In this document: positions 57,533 through 64,000 of the stretch, one piece after another | Layout of the letters: each line of letters starts with the position of its first letter | Position numbering within the stretch: position 1 is the stretch's first letter | From: Melitaea cinxia | Lineage: Eukaryota > Arthropoda > Insecta > Lepidoptera > Nymphalidae | Length of the DNA: 64,000 bases | Assembly: GCF_905220565.1 (NCBI RefSeq) | Contig: NC_059395.1 | Location: 14,115,289 to 14,179,288, forward strand | Reading direction: 5' to 3' | Notes under the pieces: generated by a model | What the model was told of the DNA's origin: nothing | Database searches by the model: none | Seen by the model: the letters and a program-made list of their open reading frames with translations, nothing else | Program-made: the position numbers and the translations under genes

Positions 57533-60368
57533 CTAGCTCGTGCAATTCTTGACTAGACTCGATTCCACACATTTCGCTGCTGCTTCATCGAAGGACAATC
57601 CTGCGTCACAACTGAGGAGACGGGGATGTCCTTCATGGCATGCAATATAATTCTTGCAGCTATTTTTGTATCTGTTAAATAAATTGTACACATAATTATT
57701 ATATGCATTGAAAATTTAGAGACCATTATTGTAATAAATATCAACTAATTTTAATGTTATCTTTAAACATTCACTTACCTGTAGTTGATGATCGCAGAAT
57801 TTTCATATGTATCCGTTTTCACCGCTGGGCAGGTAAAACCTTTGAACGCTAGTAAGAAATAATAATAATTTATTTCAAATATGATTGTGCAATGCTTAAA
57901 GCATCAATTAATATTGACTGTTATACTTACCACTAGGATTGCATCCTGGTACATTTACAGACCAATCGCATGCGCTTATTTTTGTGTTAAAGGCGAGTCC
58001 AGGTGGACAAGCCATTATTGTTGCTACACCTTCTTGACACATCATAAAGTGACCGCAGTCCCCATTAGGCACTGGGAAGTGACCGAAACGATGCGGACAT
58101 TCGCTAGTTGGCTGTGCTGGCTCTGTAAAATTACGAGTATAATCATATAATTGCTTGCTTGTCAAAAGTATGTTGTACTGTATTGTGATAACACAGTCTC
58201 TTATGTGGAAATGCATACATACGTTTTATAGACGGGATTTGACATTTAACTTCTGTAGGGTAAGCGCAGGGGTAAGCGGGATAGCGGGCTACAGGATTAA
58301 AATGAAGACCATCAGGACACATGTTTTTGTATGCGGTATTGTTCTGCAATAAAATTATGTATGTTTAAAAATTATTCAATATTAACGTACAATCAGTAGG
58401 TAGGAAAAGAAAATTTACATTATTACCTTGCATAAAATGTACTCGTCACATTTGTTTTCCAATAAATAATAGCCATTTACGTCTCTGCAAATATAATCTT
58501 GTAACTGATTTATCACATTCGGTTGGAGTGGCCTTTGTTGACCACCAGATTGGGTAGGTGAATTCCACGGTTTTTGTGGATTCGAAGAAGTTGAAGTTGT
58601 CCATGTCGTTGGTGGTTTCCATGTTGTCGTTAATGTTGTAATGGAAGTTGTTGTAGTTCGCCAGGGAGATGTTGTCACAGGTGTATTAGTAACTGGAGCA
58701 GGTGCTTTTGATGGTACTACAACTATGAGTGGTGTGGAAGTGGTTGGGATAGAAGAAGTGGGTCTAAAAGGAATAGGTCTAGAAGGAAAAGGCCTAACAG
58801 GAATAGGTCTGGAAGTGGTAGACGTATAAGCAGTAGGAATCGTAGGCATTACAATTTGGTTTGTCACGGGCTTAACTTCCGTTATTGTTATATTTTGTGA
58901 TGGACCAGTGGTGTCACTTGATTCCTTAGGTGGATTAGCAATTTTTTGTGAACTGATATTAGGATCTGAACCATTATTATTGATAATAATAATAGAATAA
59001 GATTCAGTTGGTTTTTTTGATGGAAGATTGGTAGTTTGCGTTGGTATATACGAACCAGTATTTTGATTCACTATTGAAGTTGGTGTGAAAGTTGTTGGAT
59101 TAGTTTGAACTGGATTCTGTATAGGTTGTCTTGTTACTGTAAATACAGAAGGAGAAACAATTGTCGTAGGTTTTTTGGTAGAGGAGTCTGTGAATATAAC
59201 TGTATATCCTGGTTTTCTGTCCTTTGATTCTTGGTTTGCTGCCGGAATCTTAGCCGCAGCTTCAACATTTGTAACGGTTAAAGTAGACGGGGTAAAAGTT
59301 GAAGTCGAAGGTGACGCAACAATTGAAGTTAAAGGTACAGCAGGAGAAGAATTAACTGTCGTTGGGTTTTTTGTATTATTGTTAGAAAATATAATTGTAT
59401 ATCCTGGTCGTCTGTCTTCTGAATCTTGGCTTGCGGGTGGTATCTTGGCCGTAATTTCACTATCTGTAACAGTTGAAATTGAAGGAACAGCTACCGATAC
59501 AGGAGAAGTATTAATTGTCATTGGTTTTTTTGTATAATTGTCGGAAAATATAATAGTAAATCCTGGTCTTCTGTCTCCTGGTTCTTGGTTCTCGGGAGGT
59601 ATCTTAGCCGCACCTTCAACATTTGCAATATTTAAACTCGACGGAGTAACAGTTGAAATTGATGGTGCTGCAGTCGAAGTTATCGGTTCTGCAGCTATAA
59701 TTGTTGATGCAACAGGTGAAGTTGACGGCGCAACAATTAAAGTTGACGTTTCAGCAGTTGATGGTGACGATTCAACAGTTGAAGCTAATGGTGTGATATT
59801 TGAAGTTATTGGTTGACTATTTTCTGGCCTATTTATCGGTCTAGACCAAAATGGCCTCTGAATTGGTCGTTGCGGTGTTAATGATAGTGGTGGTGATATT
59901 GAAGAAGTAGTAATGGGGTTTTCTGTATAACTGTTGCTAAATATGATTGTGAATCCTACTTTTCCTCTATTTGGTGCTCGTGTTTCACTTGTAAATGAAG
60001 AAACGCTAGCAATCTCTGCACCCTTCGTTGTTACTTCTTCATAATTTTTAGATGAGGTAGGAACATATTGTTGTGTAACAAACTCTGGAATTTGTTTCGT
60101 GGTTATAGGATTATTGGTTGTTGGAGACAAAGTCGATTCGGGTCCAAATCCAGGAGTAATTACAGGCCTTCGAAGTGGTAATCTATTCGACCATACTCGT
60201 TGTGAATCGTTTTGGGCTTCCGCTGTTAACAAGATAAGGAATAAAATAAGTATTCTATGATCTCACGTATATACTTAGGAGCAATAAAAAATGTGTACTT
60301 ATATAATATAATAATCACTTACCTAGCAATAGTAGTGGTAACAGAAGCAATAACTTTGGTATTATCAT
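57533..60368 (-). CDS. Secreted mucin-like chitin-binding protein with three CBM14 domains
   Basis: Six exons (60323-60368, 58427-60222, 58223-58343, 57931-58122, 57779-57848, 57533-57671) join to 787 residues. A leucine-rich signal peptide (MIIPKLLLLLPLLLL) is encoded almost alone by exon 1. Residues 16 to about 590 are Thr/Ser/Pro-rich, with repeated units holding PGxTIIFSxNxTKxP, suited to heavy O-glycosylation. Three peritrophin-A (CBM14) domains of six cysteines each follow (about residues 592-652, 664-717, 724-785), with intra-domain spacing C-x12-C-x5-C-x9-C in the first. Each of the three is split or bordered by introns. The protein should be extracellular and bind chitin in cuticle or peritrophic matrix. 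Three CBM14 domains recall CPAP3/Obstructor proteins, but the long mucin part is not typical, so I give no symbol. Confidence 0.9.
59150..59960 (-). repeat. Coding repeats in the mucin domain
   Basis: At least four imperfect repeats of about 70-110 residues recur in the exon. Each runs from an Ala/Lys/Ile-rich AAKIPP-like segment through a DRRPG-like link to a TIIFS-N-T-K-P core and a Ser/Thr/Val spacer. The cores are at about 59930, 59550, 59390 and 59190 on the minus strand. They show that the domain grew by internal duplication. Confidence 0.7.
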
Positions 60369-62404
60369 TATTATTACAATACAGGCGTCCTCTGATGTGA
60401 AACCTTTCAAGCACTGATATGACATTAAAAATAAATTCATTTTATATACTGGGTCTTATTACCTTTAAATGTTCTTAAATTTTATAAATCACCATTTAAT
60501 TAGTGAATTAATTAAGTCACTCAAATCGATGTGTTGCCTCATGTTATAATTATTAAGAGGTAATAAATAATTACCTAATAATGGAAATATGACATTCCTT
60601 TTACTTTTTTGTTAGAAAATTACAAATGGAAAAAATTTGGAGTAACGATCTATCATTTATTATTAGTAGGAAATTCAAACTAGGGACGTACCTCACCCAT
60701 CTGCTTAACGAATGAAAACTATTTTATATATATTTTAAAATTAAAAAAAAATATTTTTATTTATAAATGTACCTACTGTAGTATTTAGATAATAAAAATA
60801 CCCACCTATGTATGAAGCCTGTAGATAATGCAAAAGTTACATTGACTGAGCTTAGCTCGGTTTTTTTGTAAATCGTGTGTTTAAATACGAATTTAGTACA
60901 TGCCGGTGAAATATGAATATTTTTCGATCTTACAGACATAACAATAAAAAAATATGAACTGCTTATTTAAATTAAAAAAAATCACGAGTGCAAATAGAAA
61001 AAAAAGGAAAAAAAAACAATCGATCTGTACATAGATGGTGGAGAAATTTACCTTTGTATTCTATGATGAATGATATTGTAGCAGTTTTTTTTTCTTGTAA
61101 ATCGTTGCAACCTTCTCCGAGATTCAGATTATATGTATGAGAATTGCTCGTTTAAAGGTATTAAATATACAACCGGTATACACACAGCCTCACACAGCCC
61201 GACGGGAGTAGTACGACAGTCAAATACTATAAAATATATTATGGTGAGTAAGGTAGTCACAGTCCCTGGAGAGGGATGGGAGTAGGGTCGGCAACACGCT
61301 TACAACAAAGTCCTTAGAATACGATATATTCGCTCACCGAAACACTGGAATAGACGCGCGGAAATTGACTGTAGCTAAACTCTTTTGGTAGACAGTTTTC
61401 GGTACCTATCGTTGGGATGGCACTATTTGAGTGATTTTTAGCGGCTGGTTTGTCATTCTACTTTATAACAGTCAATCTTTTAAGGTCTCATACCAAAAAC
61501 AAGGCACTAAATAATACATCGGTATCTATGCATAGTTTTATATTATTTTATTGTATCCCCTTACTAAAACCTTTTAAATATTTAACCGTAAAAATGCATC
61601 AAAACTCGTATTTAAGTAAGGAATTCGTGTCAAATTGCTTTGAAATTGTTAAAAAAAAGAATCATTTGTCTTTTTAACAAAAGACAAATATTTTTATTTG
61701 TTACTGACAAGTTATCATTGTGATGTTTATCTAAACCTCATCACTAATGAATTAAAACCCGTTATTAATTACGTAACTACACTTTTGAAGATAAATGGTA
61801 GCACTATTTAACAAATGTTTTTTGAATAACCAAGGATTCACACTCAACAGTTAATATAATGAAAATGTAAATAAGCCAGTCCAAAGACACGTATAGCACA
61901 ACACACAACAACAGATGAATGACTTTAAATGTTTGTTATAAAATATTTATGCTATGCTATATTCATTGTGACGCCATTACATTTGTAAGCGATTATTTCT
62001 TGATCTTTCAGCTAAATTCTAAATAAAAAATAAATAAACAATATCCGAATTCTAACTTGACACATAGATATGAGATCAACATAAGAAGACTGATTTTTTA
62101 TTCTATTTGTATAAATTTAGCACAACTTTTTAATATTATAATAAACCTTTATAAATCAGTAGGTATATAGAAATTTACCTGTTTTTCTATCATTGCGTCC
62201 TACTTATAGTACCAAAGTTTTTGATATTAAAATCTTTTATAAGGTAAAAGCTGTGTTGAAATGTTCAGTAATGTTTTGAAAATACTTGCACAACTATGTC
62301 AAACCTATGTCACGTTTATTAATTGTTAATAAATTAGTATCCATTAATATAATTAAATTTTAATTATTTTATGATTATTTTTTAACAAGTAACATTTAAA
62401 ATTT

Positions 62405-62745
62405 AAAAGACGAGGTATTTGCGCAACGGTCACAGCACTAGTTTGTGGCTGTTTCGCTGGCGGTTGCGGGTTCGATCCCTGCACATGACAAACATTTGTA
62501 TTGGTCATACAGATGTTTGCCGTGGTCTGGGTGTTTGTGCAGTTCTTGTAGGTCTCCCTACCGTACCGCGGAGAGAATTTTAAGTCATCGGTCCCAGTTT
62601 TATCATGTACACCTGATAGCCATCGTTACTCATAGTAGGGAATATATGCGCCAACCCGCATAGGAGCAGCGTGGTGAATTAAGCTCTGATCCTTCTCCTA
62701 GATGAGGAAAGAGATATTACAGGCTGAAGCGAGCGAGCGAACATT
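62405..62745 (+). mobile_element. SINE-B (tRNA-derived), copy 4
   Basis: tRNA-like head with B box GCGGGTTCGATCCC (62466-62479), body CATCGGTCCCAGTTTTATCATG and end CAGGCTGAAGCGAGCGAGCG. Same order as 39528-39875 with about 60 bp of extra sequence after the B box. Confidence 0.6.
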
Positions 62746-62822
62746 CAAAAATTAATGTAAATATTTTACACTGATAAATTATAATGGTACTTTACACATA
62801 TCCTTTTACATTTATTTGTTAA

Positions 62823-63112
62823 TAGCGACCCGCCCCGGCTTCGCACGGGTGCAATAAATATAAAATATAAAATAAATATAAAATTAAATTAATATAATAC
62901 ATGCGCAACAATGTGTTTATTTACGACATCACATTAGAAACCTCTAAAACGATTAGTGTTCCTTTATTATATTGTGCATGTTTTATACATATAAACCTTC
63001 CACTGGAATCACTCTATTTACTAAAGTAAGTAAAGTTCCGTTGCGTAGTTTTAAAGATCTAAGCAACAGACAGCGGGAAGCGACTTTATTTTATAATATG
63101 TAGTGATTTGTT
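62823..63112 (-). mobile_element. Helitron-like H2 fragment, internally deleted
   Basis: It starts TAGCGACCCGCCCCGGCTTC, the inverted end of family H2, then jumps to the other half of the element (TTTATTTACGACATC, then CCGTTGCGTAGTTTTAAAG). The middle of the 720-bp form is missing. Confidence 0.5.
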
Positions 63113-63119
63113 ATTTATT

Positions 63120-63250
63120 TATATATAAAAACTTTATTGCACACAAAAAAGATAGGTACAATTTAGAACCATTAGATACAAAAATACAAATGGCGGCCTT
63201 ATCGCTAATAGCGATCACTCCCAGACAACCTACAGGTTGTATTGGAAGTA
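63120..63250 (-). repeat. LINE 3'-end fragment
   Basis: AACTTTATTGCACACAAAAAAG, then GGCGGCCTTATCGCTAATAG and CAGACAACCTACAGG, is the inverse of the LINE 3' end at 25030-25360. Confidence 0.4.
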
Positions 63251-64000
63251 CTACAGGAAAAATGTTTCGGTAGTGCGCAGCCAACAACGTAATTTTATTA
63301 CGCCTAATGAAATCGATTTAAAATACTAAACATATATATATATATACATACTATATGTATGTATGTATATTCATTTGTTGTGTTGTTATATATATTTGTC
63401 AGTAGATTGTAGAGAAATGGATTTACACGATTTAAAAAAAATCTTATGCCAATAGATGATTATTATGTACATGATGCTTGAGTGTTTAATAGGTGATATT
63501 CTGTTTTACCAATAATAATTTTTCATTCTGTAAAAAGCAGTACTGAGCCGTTTTATTAATTTATGTTAATTGGTTTTTTAGCTTTAGCACATGGTATGTT
63601 AATTCAGTGTGCTAGAAAAGTGTTAGTCGTTAGCAGAACTAAAAACAGTCCGTAGCACCGTGTAATATCAAGTATATCCTAGCACAATATGGCATTTTGT
63701 GTAAAATTTTAATAAAATTTCAATAAACATGTAAAAATAATTTATGAGCACTATCTATAAGTATAAATAAAATTGAAGTATCTCTTTGTGATTTTAAAAT
63801 TACTGTATTTTATCAAGTGGATATATTTATTTACATGATACTAAAAACACAAACAAACGCAAAATATGGCAAATAAATACAAGTTCCTTGCATCATCCAG
63901 ACCATAATGATTGAACCTATTACATTTCGCTGTTTAGCATAGGCCATATTATTCCTGTAGGAGAAGGATTGGAGCTAACTCCACCATGTTGCTCCACTGT

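Larger units (their letters stand above)
60369..64000. other. Gene-free right end of the window, promoter of the mucin gene plus repeats
   Basis: The first few hundred bases should contain the promoter of the leftward mucin-like gene. Beyond that are a SINE-A fragment (61240-61310), SINE-B copy 4 (62405-62745), an H2 Helitron-like fragment (62823-63112) and a LINE 3'-end piece (63120-63250). The final 700 bp is AT-rich with no recognisable content. Confidence 0.55.

Noticed and set aside
59175..59816. Two plus-strand ORFs (120 and 92 codons) over the mucin gene
   Set aside because: They are antisense to a well-supported exon and reflect its repeated Thr/Ser/Pro codons.

Overview
The window is AT-rich animal nuclear DNA with small exons, long introns and dense short interspersed repeats. 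The gene orthologues, the repeat types (tRNA-derived SINEs, Helitron-like pieces ending in CTAG, an RTE LINE) and the base composition point to a moth or butterfly (Lepidoptera). The order name is an inference from repeat style and gene content, and I cannot name a species.

Seven host genes can be read exon by exon. From left to right they are: the 8-codon first coding exon of a Cip4/TOCA F-BAR gene (-, rest off the left edge); an 11-exon Tcte1/DRC5 dynein regulatory complex gene (-, 4778-12898); a 12-exon myotubularin-related phosphatase of the MTMR2 type (+, 14246-21711); a 16-exon mitochondrial sarcosine dehydrogenase (+, 29963-40245); a 4-exon spliceosomal cyclophilin PPIL3 (+, 52872-54336); a 2-exon ZAD zinc-finger factor with ten C2H2 fingers (-, 54880-56698); and a 6-exon secreted mucin-like protein with three CBM14 chitin-binding domains (-, 57533-60368). 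For every multi-exon gene the splice phases add up to one uninterrupted reading frame. They look like unrelated housekeeping, ciliary and cuticle genes, not a functional cluster.

The most unusual block is 41157-49764. A TIR DNA transposon of about 1.6 kb, with perfect 34-bp ends, carries a tiny two-exon gene remnant. It has been split by a Ty3/gypsy-type LTR retrotransposon (41194-48174, minus strand) with two 328-bp LTRs that look identical and a 4-bp target duplication. The LTR element is odd in several ways. It has a basic N-terminal gag segment joined to the rest of gag across a textbook A AAA AAC slippery heptamer (or a poly-A indel). No zinc knuckle is visible. The protease triad is Asp-Leu-Gly. 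An in-frame TAG precedes the integrase GPY/F tail. A 12-unit 48-bp minisatellite lies between pol and the 3' LTR. No polypurine tract sits next to the 3' LTR.

The rest is intron and intergenic sequence full of repeats. It includes two SINE families with readable target duplications, an RTE LINE fragment that hosts a SINE sharing its 3' tail, MITE-like elements, Helitron-like copies and GC-rich islands. Coordinates of repeat edges are approximate unless terminal motifs are quoted.
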